Shown here: piece by piece, positions 31,322 to 39,326 of the stretch
Layout of the letters: each line of letters begins with the position of its first letter
Numbering within the stretch: position 1 is the stretch's first letter
Source of the DNA: Nocardia sp. MH4
Lineage (GTDB): Bacteria; Actinomycetota; Actinomycetes; Mycobacteriales; Mycobacteriaceae
Length of the DNA: 64,000 nt
NCBI RefSeq assembly: GCF_019266065.1
Contig: NZ_LPNR01000117.1
Location: 28,537 to 92,536 of the forward strand
Direction of reading: 5' to 3'
Made by a program: the position numbers and the translations under genes
Notes under the pieces: generated by a model
Told to the model about the DNA's origin: nothing
The model's database searches: none
What the model saw: the letters and a program-made list of their open reading frames with translations, nothing else

Positions 31322-32125
31322 GTGAGCTTGCCCTCCCCCACTGCAGACAATCGTGCCGTCGTCACCGGCGCGTCCTCCGGAATCGGCACCGCGTTGGCCG
31401 CCGAGCTGGCCGGGCGCGGTTACTCGTTGATCCTGGTCGCGCGGCGCGGTGAGATCCTCACCGAGCTGGCCCAGCGGCTGACGCTGGCGCACGGGATCAC
31501 CGCCGAGGTGCGCGCGGTCGACCTCGCCGATCGGACGCAGCGGGCGAGCCTGGTCGACGAACTGGCCGTGCGCGACATCGCGATCCTGTGCAACAACGCC
31601 GGCATCGCCACCTTCGGACCGGTCGCCGAGCTGGACTTCGCCTACGAGCGGGCGCAGATGGAACTCAACGCGACCGCCGTGCACGATCTGACCCTGGCCG
31701 TGCTGCCGGGCATGATCGAGCGCAAGGCCGGCGGCATCCTGATCAGCGGCTCGGCCGCGGGCAATATGCCGATCCCGAACAACGCCACCTACGCCGCGTC
31801 CAAGGCGTTCGCCAACACCTTCTCCGAGTCGCTGCGCGGCGAGCTCAAGGGCACCGGCGTGAACGTCACCCTGCTGGCGCCCGGCCCGGTGCGCACCGAG
31901 ACCCCGGCCCCCGAGGACGCCTCGATCGTGGACAAGATGGTCCCCGACTTCCTCTGGGTCTCCTCCGAGTACACCGCCAAGGTGTCCATCGACGCGCTGG
32001 CCCGCAACAAGATGCGCATCGTGCCCGGCCTGATCAGCAAGGGCATGAGCGTCGCGGGCAACTACGGTCCCCGCGCCGTGACCGCTCCGATCGCGGGCGC
32101 CTTCTACAAGAAGCTGGGCAGCTGA
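31322..32125 (+). CDS. cmrA: Short-chain dehydrogenase, mycolate reductase CmrA
   Basis: 267 residues from GTG at 31322. Classical SDR motifs: AVVTGASSGIGTALA (cofactor), NNAGIATFGPV, SGSAAGNMPIPNNATYAASKAF with the Ser/Tyr/Lys triad. The closest match I recall is M. tuberculosis Rv2509, which reduces the 3-oxo intermediate (mycolic beta-ketoester) in the last step of mycolic acid synthesis; stretches such as LTLAVLPGMIERKAGGILIS and FSESLRGELKGTGVNVTLLAPGPVRTE agree closely. The neighbouring orn and DUF853 genes reproduce the mycobacterial locus. Confidence 0.93.
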   Translation: MSLPSPTADNRAVVTGASSGIGTALAAELAGRGYSLILVARRGEILTELAQRLTLAHGITAEVRAVDLADRTQRASLVDELAVRDIAILCNNAGIATFGPVAELDFAYERAQMELNATAVHDLTLAVLPGMIERKAGGILISGSAAGNMPIPNNATYAASKAFANTFSESLRGELKGTGVNVTLLAPGPVRTETPAPEDASIVDKMVPDFLWVSSEYTAKVSIDALARNKMRIVPGLISKGMSVAGNYGPRAVTAPIAGAFYKKLGS

Positions 32126-32132
32126 TCGTCCC

Positions 32133-32162
32133 CTGACGGGTTGCGCGTCAGCAACCCGTCAG
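32133..32162. terminator. Perfect 12-bp stem-loop after cmrA
   Basis: CTGACGGGTTGC (32133-32144) and GCAACCCGTCAG (32151-32162) pair perfectly with a 6-base loop, immediately downstream of the cmrA stop. There is no U-run. It probably terminates cmrA transcription. Confidence 0.75.
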
Positions 32163-32277
32163 GAAGCGGCGCCGGGTGGTCAAGGACCCGTCAACATCGA
32201 GTTCAGCGGCCCACCAACGGCGTAGTCCTGGAATCGGCCCCGCCATCGGAACGCGGGGGCGTCCCCAGGAGACCACC

Positions 32278-33582
32278 GTGACGTTGCTCGAGATCTTCCC
32301 CTCGTTGCGCGCGACCACCGTGCCGCGGCTCGACCCCGCGGTCTGGCCGGCCGACACGCACTACGACCAGGACGGCCGGATCACCCTCGGCGCGGTCGCC
32401 CTCGCCGATATCGCCGACGAGTTCGGCACCCCCGCGCACGTGGTCGACGAAGCCGAGGTGCGCGAACGCTGCCGCGCCTACCGCAAACACTTCCCCGACG
32501 CCGAGATCGTCTACGCGGGCACCGCGCTCATGGTCGGCGCGGTGGCGCGCTGGGTCGTCGAGGAGGGCCTGTCGGTGCAGGTCGGGTCCGCCGGTGAGTT
32601 GTCGGTCGCGCTGGCCGCCGGGATCGAGCCGCGCCGGATCGTGCTGCACGGCAACGGCAAGACCTTCGACGAACTGAAGACCGCCGTCGGCTGCGGCGTC
32701 GGTCGCATCGTCGTCGGCTCGCTCACCGAGATCACGCTGCTGGCCGCGCTGGCCACCGCCCCCCAACAGGTTCTGCTGCGCGTCGCCACCGGTATCGATG
32801 TGCCCGGCAGTCCGGAATTCGGGTTCCCGCTCGGTAGCGCTTCGCTCGAGACCGCGGTCGCCAGGATCGCGGCCCAACCGCATCTGCGGCTCATCGGCCT
32901 GCACTGCCACCTCGGCGCGCAGATCCACAATCCGGACCACTACGGCGAGGCGATCCGCCGCATGATCGGCGAGCTGGCCTGGATCGACGCCGAGTACGGC
33001 ATGGTGCTGACCCACCTCGACATCGGCGGCGGGCATGCGGTGGCCTACCGCAGCGGCGACGCCGAGCTGAACCTGCGCGAGCTCGCCGACATCCTCGACG
33101 ACGCGCTGGACGCCGCCTGCGCGCGCCACCGGTTTCCGCGGCCCGCGATCACCATGGAGCCCGGCCGCGCGATCGTCGCGCGGGCCGGCGTCACGCTGTA
33201 TCGGGTGCTGTCGGTCACCGAGACCGCCGAGGGCGGGCATCGGGTGATCGTCGACGGCGGCGGCGGCTGTGGCGGGCAGGGCCGTGGCCACGGTGGGGCG
33301 CTGGTGGTCAACCGACACCCCACCGGCGCGCAGATGACCGCATCGGTCGCGGGCAGGCACAGCGAGACCGGTGAACTCCTCGCCACCGAGGTGCGGCTGC
33401 CCGCCGACCTGCGGCCGGGCGAGGTGCTCGCACTGCCGTGCACCGGGGCCTATCACCACGGGCTGGCCTCGACCTACAGCACCGTCGGCAGGCCGCCGAT
33501 CATCGCAGTCGCCGCAGGGCGGACCACGCAGCTGCTGCGCCGCGAGACCACCGCCGACCTGCTGATGCGCGAACTCGGCTGA
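32278..33582 (+). CDS. Diaminopimelate-decarboxylase-like protein lacking the PLP lysine
   Basis: 434 residues from GTG at 32278, with AGGAG upstream. The fold-type III PLP barrel of LysA is recognisable throughout: EEGLSVQVGSAGELSVALAAG, RRIVLHGNGKTFDEL, LIGLHCHLGAQI, LDIGGGHAVAY, EPGRAIVARAGVTLY and TGAYHHGLASTYSTVGRP. The catalytic lysine motif (YAxKA) reads YAGTA, with Thr82 in its place. The active-site cysteine motif (CESGD-like) reads HSETG, with Ser362. The segment after VDGG is also atypical (Gly/His-rich). It is therefore probably not a decarboxylase; a regulatory or binding role is inferred. It follows cmrA on the same strand. Confidence 0.85.
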   Translation: MTLLEIFPSLRATTVPRLDPAVWPADTHYDQDGRITLGAVALADIADEFGTPAHVVDEAEVRERCRAYRKHFPDAEIVYAGTALMVGAVARWVVEEGLSVQVGSAGELSVALAAGIEPRRIVLHGNGKTFDELKTAVGCGVGRIVVGSLTEITLLAALATAPQQVLLRVATGIDVPGSPEFGFPLGSASLETAVARIAAQPHLRLIGLHCHLGAQIHNPDHYGEAIRRMIGELAWIDAEYGMVLTHLDIGGGHAVAYRSGDAELNLRELADILDDALDAACARHRFPRPAITMEPGRAIVARAGVTLYRVLSVTETAEGGHRVIVDGGGGCGGQGRGHGGALVVNRHPTGAQMTASVAGRHSETGELLATEVRLPADLRPGEVLALPCTGAYHHGLASTYSTVGRPPIIAVAAGRTTQLLRRETTADLLMRELG

Positions 33583-33715
33583 CGCCTCGCGCCGGGCGCC
33601 GTCCGGGCTGGTGGCGACGCCCGCCCCACGCCTAGGATCAGACATGTCGGGGAAATCGAACAAAACCGACCCACGGTGTGCTCGTCCGGTGACCGGTGCA
33701 CCGGAAGAGGCAGCC

Positions 33716-34048
33716 ATGAAGACCGACACGAAACATCAGCCAGGCATTCGCCGACTGTTCCTTGGTCTCGCGGTAGCAGGTGCGACCCTCACCCTTGCGC
33801 CGGCGGTGGCGGCACCCGTCATCGCCGCACCCGCCACCACCGCAGGCGTGGCGCTGACCGAGTATCCGCGCTGCGACGACTGGAACAACCGCCACGGGGA
33901 CTACTGCGACCGCGACCGCGGCCACCGCTGTGACAACGACTGGTACGGCCGCAACCACTGGAACGACCGCAACGGGGACTACTGCGACCGCGGTCGCGGT
34001 GGCGGCCACAACAATGGGTTCCCCTGGGGATGGTTCGGCAGCAGCTGA
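33716..34048 (+). CDS. Small secreted protein with WNxRxGDYCDR repeats
   Basis: 110 residues from ATG at 33716. Basic N-terminus, then a hydrophobic signal (LFLGLAVAGATLTLAPAVAAP) with a likely Ala-x-Ala cleavage near residue 38. The mature part is aromatic, Asn/Asp/Gly-rich, and holds two related repeats: WNNRHGDYCDRDRGH and WNDRNGDYCDRGRGG, plus RCDDW and RCDNDWYGR. The four cysteines could form disulfides. I recognise no named family; a cell-wall or metal/calcium-binding secreted protein is possible. Confidence 0.65.
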   Translation: MKTDTKHQPGIRRLFLGLAVAGATLTLAPAVAAPVIAAPATTAGVALTEYPRCDDWNNRHGDYCDRDRGHRCDNDWYGRNHWNDRNGDYCDRGRGGGHNNGFPWGWFGSS

Positions 34049-34112
34049 GCCGCATCGCTCCCACATCGCGCGGCCGGAACCGACTGCCGACCGTGCGATA
34101 GCCGGCGCTCCG

Positions 34113-35768
34113 CTACCGGCGCCGGGTACCGAAGATACTGCGGCTGATCTCCCGACCAGCCGCGCTGGCCGCTGACCGCAGGAAACTCTTCACCGCCGGA
34201 TTCTTCATGATCCACTCGGCCGCCGAATCCTCCTCCGGCCGCGCCCGTCCCGGCGCCTGCGGCGCGGGCGGGGCCGGATCGGCGGCGGCCACGCTGGCCA
34301 GCAGCATCTCGTAGGCCGATTCACGGTCGATGCTCTGTCCGTACTTGCCCTGCAGGGGACTCGACAGCGCCTTGGACTTGATCGTCTCGTCACCGATGGT
34401 GTCCATCAGCGAGCGCGGCGGCACGATCTTGGTCCAGGCCACCGGGGTCGGCGCGCCCTTCTCCGAGAGCACCGTGACCACGGCCTCCCCGGTGCCCAGC
34501 GAGGTCAGCGCCTCCTCCAGGTCGTACACCGTCGACTTGGGGTAGGTGCGCACCGTCTTCGACAGCGCTTTCTGATCGTCGGGGGTGAACGCGCGCAGCG
34601 CGTGCTGGACCCGCGCGCCGAGCTGGGACAGCACCGGATTCGGGATGTCGGTGGGCAGCTGGGTGCAGAAGAACACCCCGACGCCCTTGGACCGGATCAG
34701 CTTCACCGTCTGCTCCACCTGCTGCAGGAACGCCTTGGACGCCTCGGCGAACAGCAGGTGCGCCTCGTCGAAGATGAAGACCAGCTTGGGCTTGTCGACG
34801 TCACCCACCTCGGGCAGCGTCTGGAACAGATCGGCGAGCACCCACATCAGGAAGGTGGAGAACAGCACCGGTCGCGCCGCCTGCTGACCGAGTTCGAACA
34901 GCGTGATCACGCCCTGCCCGCCCGCGGTGCGCAGCAGATCGGCGGGATCGAGTTCGGGCTCGCCGAAGAACGTGTCGCCGCCCTCGGCTTCCAGATTCAC
35001 CAGCGACCGCAGGATCACCCCCGCCGTCTGCGCCGAGACACCGCCGATGCCCTTGAGGTCGTCCTTGCCCTCGGGACTGGTCAGATGGGTGATCACCGCG
35101 CGCAGGTCCTTCAGATCCAGCAGCGCCAGGCCGCGCTGGTCGGCCCAGTGGAAGATCAGGCCGAGCGTGGATTCCTGGGTGTCGTTGAGACCGAGCACCT
35201 TGCTGAGCAGGATCGGGCCGAACGAGGAGATGGTCGCCCGGATCGGCACGCCGATGCCCCCGGTGCCGAGCGAGACGAACTCGGTGGGAAACCCGCTCGG
35301 CGCCCAGTCGGCGGCACCGGTTTCGGCGGCCCGCGCCTTGATCTTGTCGTTGTCCTGGCCCGGTTCGCTCAGCCCCGACAGGTCGCCCTTGACGTCGGCC
35401 ATCACCACGGGAACGCCCGCCCGGGACAGCTGTTCGGCGATGCCCTGCAGCGTCTTGGTCTTACCGGTGCCGGTGGCGCCGGCGACCAGGCCGTGGCGGT
35501 TCATCATCCGCAGCGGAATGCGCACGCGCGCAGCGGGATCGGTCACACCGTCGACCATCACCGTACCGAGCTCGAGCGCGGGTCCGTCGAAGGCGTAACC
35601 CGCCGCGATCTGCGCCGCCGCACCGGACGCCGCCTGCGCCGGTTCGGCACTGGACGCGGCGGCTTCCCGCTCGGCGGCCTCCGCGGCCGCGGCCGCCTCC
35701 GCGGCGACCCGCGCCGCCTCCTCGGCCGCCTTGCGTGCCGCTGCCGCCTTTTCCTGGGGGGTGGTCAT
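34113..35768 (-). CDS. DUF853/HerA-like ATPase (Rv2510c-like)
   Basis: 551 residues. An Ala/Glu-rich N-terminal coiled-coil (residues 5-45) precedes the ATPase: Walker A GATGTGKTKT, DVKGDLSGL after the second strand, Walker B KLVFIFDEAHLLF and FFCTQLPTDIPNPVL, followed by RVQHALRAFTPDDQKAL. This is the DUF853 family of the HerA/FtsK superfamily. The gene lies head-to-head with orn, as Rv2510c does in M. tuberculosis. DNA translocation or processing is inferred from the family; no biochemical role is established. Confidence 0.92.
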   Translation of the reverse strand: MTTPQEKAAAARKAAEEAARVAAEAAAAAEAAEREAAASSAEPAQAASGAAAQIAAGYAFDGPALELGTVMVDGVTDPAARVRIPLRMMNRHGLVAGATGTGKTKTLQGIAEQLSRAGVPVVMADVKGDLSGLSEPGQDNDKIKARAAETGAADWAPSGFPTEFVSLGTGGIGVPIRATISSFGPILLSKVLGLNDTQESTLGLIFHWADQRGLALLDLKDLRAVITHLTSPEGKDDLKGIGGVSAQTAGVILRSLVNLEAEGGDTFFGEPELDPADLLRTAGGQGVITLFELGQQAARPVLFSTFLMWVLADLFQTLPEVGDVDKPKLVFIFDEAHLLFAEASKAFLQQVEQTVKLIRSKGVGVFFCTQLPTDIPNPVLSQLGARVQHALRAFTPDDQKALSKTVRTYPKSTVYDLEEALTSLGTGEAVVTVLSEKGAPTPVAWTKIVPPRSLMDTIGDETIKSKALSSPLQGKYGQSIDRESAYEMLLASVAAADPAPPAPQAPGRARPEEDSAAEWIMKNPAVKSFLRSAASAAGREISRSIFGTRRR

Positions 35769-35869
35769 TCGCGCGTCCTCCGTTTGGTCACAACTGCCGT
35801 ACGCAAGAAATGCTCGAAACGTCTGCGGGGAATTCCAAGCAAACTGTATCGCCCGTTAGGGTGGCTCAG

Positions 35870-36508
35870 GTGTCAGACAAACTCTTGGTCTGGATGGATT
35901 GCGAGATGACGGGGCTCCGTCTCGACAGCGACAAGCTGATCGAGATCGCCGCGCTCGTGACCGACAGCGACCTGAACATTCTCGGTGACGGTGTCGACAT
36001 CGTCATCCACGCCGACGACGCCGCGCTGGCCTGCATGCCACCGGTCGTCGCCGAGATGCACGCGAAATCCGGTCTCACCGAAGAGGTTCGGCGCTCGACC
36101 GTGACCCTCGAGCAGGCCCAGGCCGAGGTACTCGACTACATCCGCCAGTACGCGCCCACCGCGCGCACGGTGCCGCTGTGCGGCAACTCGATCGCCACCG
36201 ACCGTGGCTTCATCGCGCGCGACATGCCCGAACTCGACGAGCACCTGCACTACCGGATGGTCGACGTGAGCTCGATCAAGGAACTGTGCCGCCGCTGGTA
36301 CCCGCGTATCTACTTCGGGCAGCCGGAGAAGGGTCTGGCACACCGCGCCCTGGCCGACATCAAGGAATCCATCCGCGAGCTCGAGTACTACCGCCGCACC
36401 GCGTTCGTGCCGCTGCCCGGCCCGTCCACCACCGAGATCGCGGCCGTCGCCGAAGCGGTCACCGAGGCCATCGATGTCACCGGATCAAGCCCCCGACCAG
36501 CGGATTAG
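35870..36508 (+). CDS. orn: Oligoribonuclease
   Basis: 212 residues from GTG at 35870. A TAGGGT -10-like element ends about 6 bases upstream, suggesting a leaderless mRNA. The DEDDh exonuclease residues are all present: VWMDCEMTG (Asp, Glu), GNSIATDRGF (Asp) and HRALADI (His, Asp). It degrades 2-5-nt RNAs, including pGpG, to mononucleotides. DVSSIKELCRRWYPRIYFGQPEKGL is nearly invariant in this family. A C-terminal Ala/Glu-rich tail is typical of mycobacterial-type Orn. It is followed by tRNA-His, as in mycobacteria. Confidence 0.97.
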   Translation: MSDKLLVWMDCEMTGLRLDSDKLIEIAALVTDSDLNILGDGVDIVIHADDAALACMPPVVAEMHAKSGLTEEVRRSTVTLEQAQAEVLDYIRQYAPTARTVPLCGNSIATDRGFIARDMPELDEHLHYRMVDVSSIKELCRRWYPRIYFGQPEKGLAHRALADIKESIRELEYYRRTAFVPLPGPSTTEIAAVAEAVTEAIDVTGSSPRPAD

Positions 36509-36563
36509 GGCCTGACGCCCGAAACACGCTAGTATCTACGGCGCCGGTGATTCACCGGTGATG

Positions 36564-36636
36564 GTGAGTGTAGTTCAGTTGGTAGAGCACCAGGTTGTGA
36601 TCCTGGCTGTCGCGGGTTCGAGTCCCGTCACTCACC
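36564..36636 (+). tRNA. tRNA-His (GTG)
   Basis: Acceptor stem GTGAGTG (36564-36570) pairs with CACTCAC (36629-36635). The D-loop TTCAGTTGGTAGAGC, anticodon stem-loop CCAGGTTGTGATCCTGG with anticodon GTG, and T-arm CGGGTTCGAGTCCCG are complete. The preceding G at 36563 and the C after the acceptor stem fit the tRNA-His G-1:C73 pair. CCA is not encoded. Confidence 0.97.
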
Positions 36637-36643
36637 CCGAGAA

Positions 36644-36675
36644 GGAAAGCCCGGTCCACGAGGACCGGGCTTTCC
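36644..36675 (+). terminator. Terminator after tRNA-His
   Basis: GGAAAGCCCGGTCC and GGACCGGGCTTTCC form a perfect 14-bp stem with an ACGA loop, 8 bases after the tRNA. The downstream oxidoreductase gene starts 84 bases later. Confidence 0.85.
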
Positions 36676-36758
36676 GCGTTTTCCGGTATCCCCTGTCACA
36701 GTCCCCGCCGCACCGTCGTCGTCTCGGTGGACCACCGAGAGAACTGAGGAATTCGACC

Positions 36759-38069
36759 ATGGGAATCGACGAACTGCGCGGCACCGTCCGGGGCGCCGTG
36801 CTGCTGCCGGGTGACGCGGGCTTCGAACAGGCCGCCCGGCCGTGGAACGTGGCGGTGACCCAATCGGTCGGCGCCGTCGTCACGGCCACCGACGCCGAGG
36901 ACATCGCCGCCACGGTCGGCTGGGCCCGGCGCGCGGGCCGCACGGTGGTGACCCAGCCGACCGGCCACGGTGCCACCGGCGACATCGACGACGCCGTCCT
37001 CCTGCGCACCGGCGCGCTCGACGACATCGCGATCGACCCGGTGCGGCGACGGGCCCGGGTCGGGTGCGGCGCCCAGTGGGGCCGCGTGCAGGCCGCCGCG
37101 GCGGCGCACGGGCTGTCGGGCCTGGCGGGCAGCAATCCCGTCGTCGGCGTGACGGGGTACACCCTGGGCGGCGGGTTCGGCTGGCTGGCCCGTGCGCACG
37201 GCTGGGCGTCGAACGCGGTCCGCGCGTTCGACATCGTCGACGCCGAGGGCGTGCGCGGCCTGGTCGACGCCGAATCCGACCCCGACCTGTTCTGGGCGCT
37301 GCGCGGCGGCGGTGGCGACTTCGCGATCGTCACCGCGCTCGAGTTCGATCTCGTCGAGCTGCCCCGGCTCTACGGCGGCCGGGTGAGCTGGTCGGCCGAG
37401 CGCACCCACGAGGCGTTCGCGCTGTTCACCGCGCTCACCACCGACGCGCCCCCGGAACTGTCGGTGTGGCTGCAGCGCTATCAACTGCCGGGCGCGGCGC
37501 CCACGGTCGCCATCGACTTCGCCTACCTCGGCGAGCCTGCCGACGGCCGCGCGCTGACTCGCGGCCTCGACGCGCTGCCGGGCGCGCTCGCCGACACCAG
37601 GGCGGCGATGACGGCCGACCAGCTCGGCACCATCACCGCCGAGCCGACCGATCCGAGCCCCTCGCTCTCGCGGGGCGAACTGCTCACCGATCTCGGCGAC
37701 GCGGTGGTGAAGACCCTCGTCGACGCACCGGTGGCGCCCCTGCTCAATATCCAGATCCGCGGCCTCGGCGGAGCACTCGCCGAGGCCGCTCCGCACGACG
37801 GCGCGCGCGGACCGGTCACCGAGCCGTACGCGCTCTATCTCCTCGGACTGGGCCTGCCGCACCTGGTCGACGACGTCACCGCCGGGTTCGCCGCGATCCT
37901 CGACCAGCTCGGCCCGCACCGCACCGGCGCCAAGCCCTACACCTTCCTCGCGCCCGGCGAGTCGGCGAGCGCGGCGTTCGACGAGGCGACGCTGGCCCGG
38001 CTGCGCCGGATCAAGCGCGACCGTGACCCGCATCAGGTGCTGCGGGCCAATTTCCCGGTCCTGGCGTGA
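36759..38069 (+). CDS. FAD-linked oxidoreductase (BBE-like, PCMH domain)
   Basis: 436 residues from ATG at 36759, with GAGGA upstream. The FAD-binding PCMH domain has TQPTGHGATGDI (the His that can carry covalent FAD), then GCGAQWGRVQAAAAAHGLSGLAGSNPVVGVTGYTLGGGFGWLARAHG. The cysteine that gives the second covalent link in bicovalent BBE enzymes (usually in GxCP) is replaced by SNP. The C-terminal region contains a BBE-like end (RIKRDRDPHQVLRANF). It oxidises an unknown small molecule or sugar. It stands as a single gene between tRNA-His and a CGNR gene. Confidence 0.85.
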   Translation: MGIDELRGTVRGAVLLPGDAGFEQAARPWNVAVTQSVGAVVTATDAEDIAATVGWARRAGRTVVTQPTGHGATGDIDDAVLLRTGALDDIAIDPVRRRARVGCGAQWGRVQAAAAAHGLSGLAGSNPVVGVTGYTLGGGFGWLARAHGWASNAVRAFDIVDAEGVRGLVDAESDPDLFWALRGGGGDFAIVTALEFDLVELPRLYGGRVSWSAERTHEAFALFTALTTDAPPELSVWLQRYQLPGAAPTVAIDFAYLGEPADGRALTRGLDALPGALADTRAAMTADQLGTITAEPTDPSPSLSRGELLTDLGDAVVKTLVDAPVAPLLNIQIRGLGGALAEAAPHDGARGPVTEPYALYLLGLGLPHLVDDVTAGFAAILDQLGPHRTGAKPYTFLAPGESASAAFDEATLARLRRIKRDRDPHQVLRANFPVLA

Positions 38070-38071
38070 CG

Positions 38072-38599
38072 CTAGCGGGCGGCGGCGCGGCTCGCCCGGT
38101 GCCTGCGGACCGCCGAGCGGTTCGCGCATGCCGGGCTGCAGAAGCGCTGCCGCCCGTTGCGCGAGGTGTCGGCGTACACGCGCGCGCAGTCCTGCGCGGC
38201 GCAGCCGCCGAGGCGGTCCATGCCGAGCCCGGTCAGATGCAGCGCGGTGCCGACGGTGATGAGCGCCGCGATCTGCCGGTCGGTGGCGACGCCGGGGTCG
38301 CGGAAATGCAGGTGCCAGCCGTCGCCGGCGTGGTCGGTCAGCCGGGGCGCGGCGGCGTACTCGCCCAGCAAGGTGTTCAGCAACGCGGCGCGGTCGGCGG
38401 GATCGACGCACTCGACCACGCGGCGCCAGCGCGTCAGAAACGCCGTCACGGACGTCAGATCGGCGTCGGTGGGCGGCGTGGACAGCACCAGTCCGGCCGC
38501 CGCGCAGCGTCGCCCCAGTTCGGCCGCGCTGTCGCACGGCCGGTTGAGCAGGTCGACCCCGAGCTGCACCGGCTCTCGCCCGTAATGGTTGTAATGCAT
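38072..38599 (-). CDS. CGNR zinc-finger regulator (ABATE-type)
   Basis: 175 residues. The C-terminal zinc finger is CAAQDCARVYADTSRNGRQRFCSPACANRSAVRRHR, the CGNR motif (here CANR). The N-terminal 130 residues are an ABATE-type putative ligand or stress-sensing domain. Such proteins are proposed DNA-binding regulators. The gene is divergent from a small CxC protein gene. A TGTAATG/CATTACA dyad overlaps its start codon region and is a likely autoregulatory operator. Confidence 0.88.
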   Translation of the reverse strand: MHYNHYGREPVQLGVDLLNRPCDSAAELGRRCAAAGLVLSTPPTDADLTSVTAFLTRWRRVVECVDPADRAALLNTLLGEYAAAPRLTDHAGDGWHLHFRDPGVATDRQIAALITVGTALHLTGLGMDRLGGCAAQDCARVYADTSRNGRQRFCSPACANRSAVRRHRASRAAAR

Positions 38600-38611
38600 A
38601 ATGCCATTACA
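38590..38611. promoter_or_regulatory. Inverted repeat between CGNR and CxC genes
   Basis: TGTAATG (38590-38596) and CATTACA (38605-38611) are perfect 7-base arms with an 8-base spacer, in the 25-bp gap between two divergent genes and touching the CGNR start. The spacing fits an operator for a dimeric regulator, plausibly the CGNR protein itself. Confidence 0.6.
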
Positions 38612-38624
38612 TCAGACTCGAAGC

Positions 38625-38801
38625 ATGACCAGCCATCCCACCCACACCTGGCGGATCGAGTCCTGCCACCGCACCAGCGAGGGTCTCGTCGCCTACCAGC
38701 GGTGCCGCTGCGGCGCGCGCCGGGTCGTCGTCGGCGATCCCGGCGTCAGCATCTCCGGCGAACTGCGCGGCAACGACGACGGGCTCGCAGCGACCGCCTA
38801 G
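38625..38801 (+). CDS. Small CxC-motif protein
   Basis: 58 residues from ATG at 38625 (MTSHPTHTWRIESCHRTSEGLVAYQRCRCGARRVVV). The CHRTSEGLVAYQRCRCG pattern suggests a small zinc ribbon. I recognise this as a common short conserved hypothetical in Nocardia-type genomes, without known function. It is divergent from the CGNR gene, with only 25 bp between start codons, so the two share the dyad operator. Confidence 0.6.
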   Translation: MTSHPTHTWRIESCHRTSEGLVAYQRCRCGARRVVVGDPGVSISGELRGNDDGLAATA

Positions 38802-38908
38802 CGACTCCGGGCAGCGCCATGACGAACATCACGTTTGCCCGCTACACTCTGGACCACTGCCCAGATGTGGGGCATCTCTCGTCAGCGTTCGACCGGAAAG
38901 ACCACTTG

Positions 38909-39262
38909 ATGAAGCGTTCCACCGTCGTCGCGGCCTTCGCGGCCGCCACCGCGCTCGGCCCGATCGCGGGGACCGCGGCGGCCGAGTCGCCCGGCCTGCC
39001 CCTGTCCCCGTATGTCGCCGCCGCACCGACGGCCACCGGCGATTTCGGCCTGCCCAGCGACAAGCCCGAGTCGGGGTCGGCGCAGAGCGGCTCCACCACC
39101 GGCGTCGAGACCACCGGCTCTTCCGGCACCGGCTCGGCCGGCCTGCCCAACCTCGACCGGCTGCTGTTCGGCGGCCGCATCCTCTGCGGTGCGCTCGGCA
39201 GCGCGCTGGCCGTCGCCGGCGAGGCGATGATGGACTGCGCCGACCTGCCGACACCCGCCTGA
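38909..39262 (+). CDS. Small secreted protein
   Basis: 117 residues from ATG at 38909. N-terminal signal MKRSTVVAAFAAATALGPIAGTAAAES with a likely cleavage after AAA. The mature part is a Ser/Gly/Thr-rich linker followed by LPNLDRLLFGGRILCGALGSALAVAGEAMMDCADLP, a hydrophobic helix with two cysteines. No family is recognised. A bidirectional terminator follows directly. Confidence 0.6.
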   Translation: MKRSTVVAAFAAATALGPIAGTAAAESPGLPLSPYVAAAPTATGDFGLPSDKPESGSAQSGSTTGVETTGSSGTGSAGLPNLDRLLFGGRILCGALGSALAVAGEAMMDCADLPTPA

Positions 39263-39280
39263 ACCACCCCGTTCACGCAC

Positions 39281-39312
39281 GAAGGGCCACCGGAAACCTC
39301 CGGTGGCCCTTC
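39281..39312. terminator. Bidirectional terminator
   Basis: GAAGGGCCACCGGA and TCCGGTGGCCCTTC form a perfect 14-bp stem with a AACC-type loop, followed by GCTTTT on the plus strand. It separates the converging secreted-protein and L,D-transpeptidase genes. Confidence 0.88.
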
Positions 39313-39326
39313 GCTTTTCGCGCGGA

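Noticed and set aside
38066..39262. 398-residue plus-strand frame opposite the CGNR gene
   Set aside because: Only its last 117 residues, from the ATG at 38909, have a signal peptide and independent coding features; the rest is a shadow of the CGNR gene.
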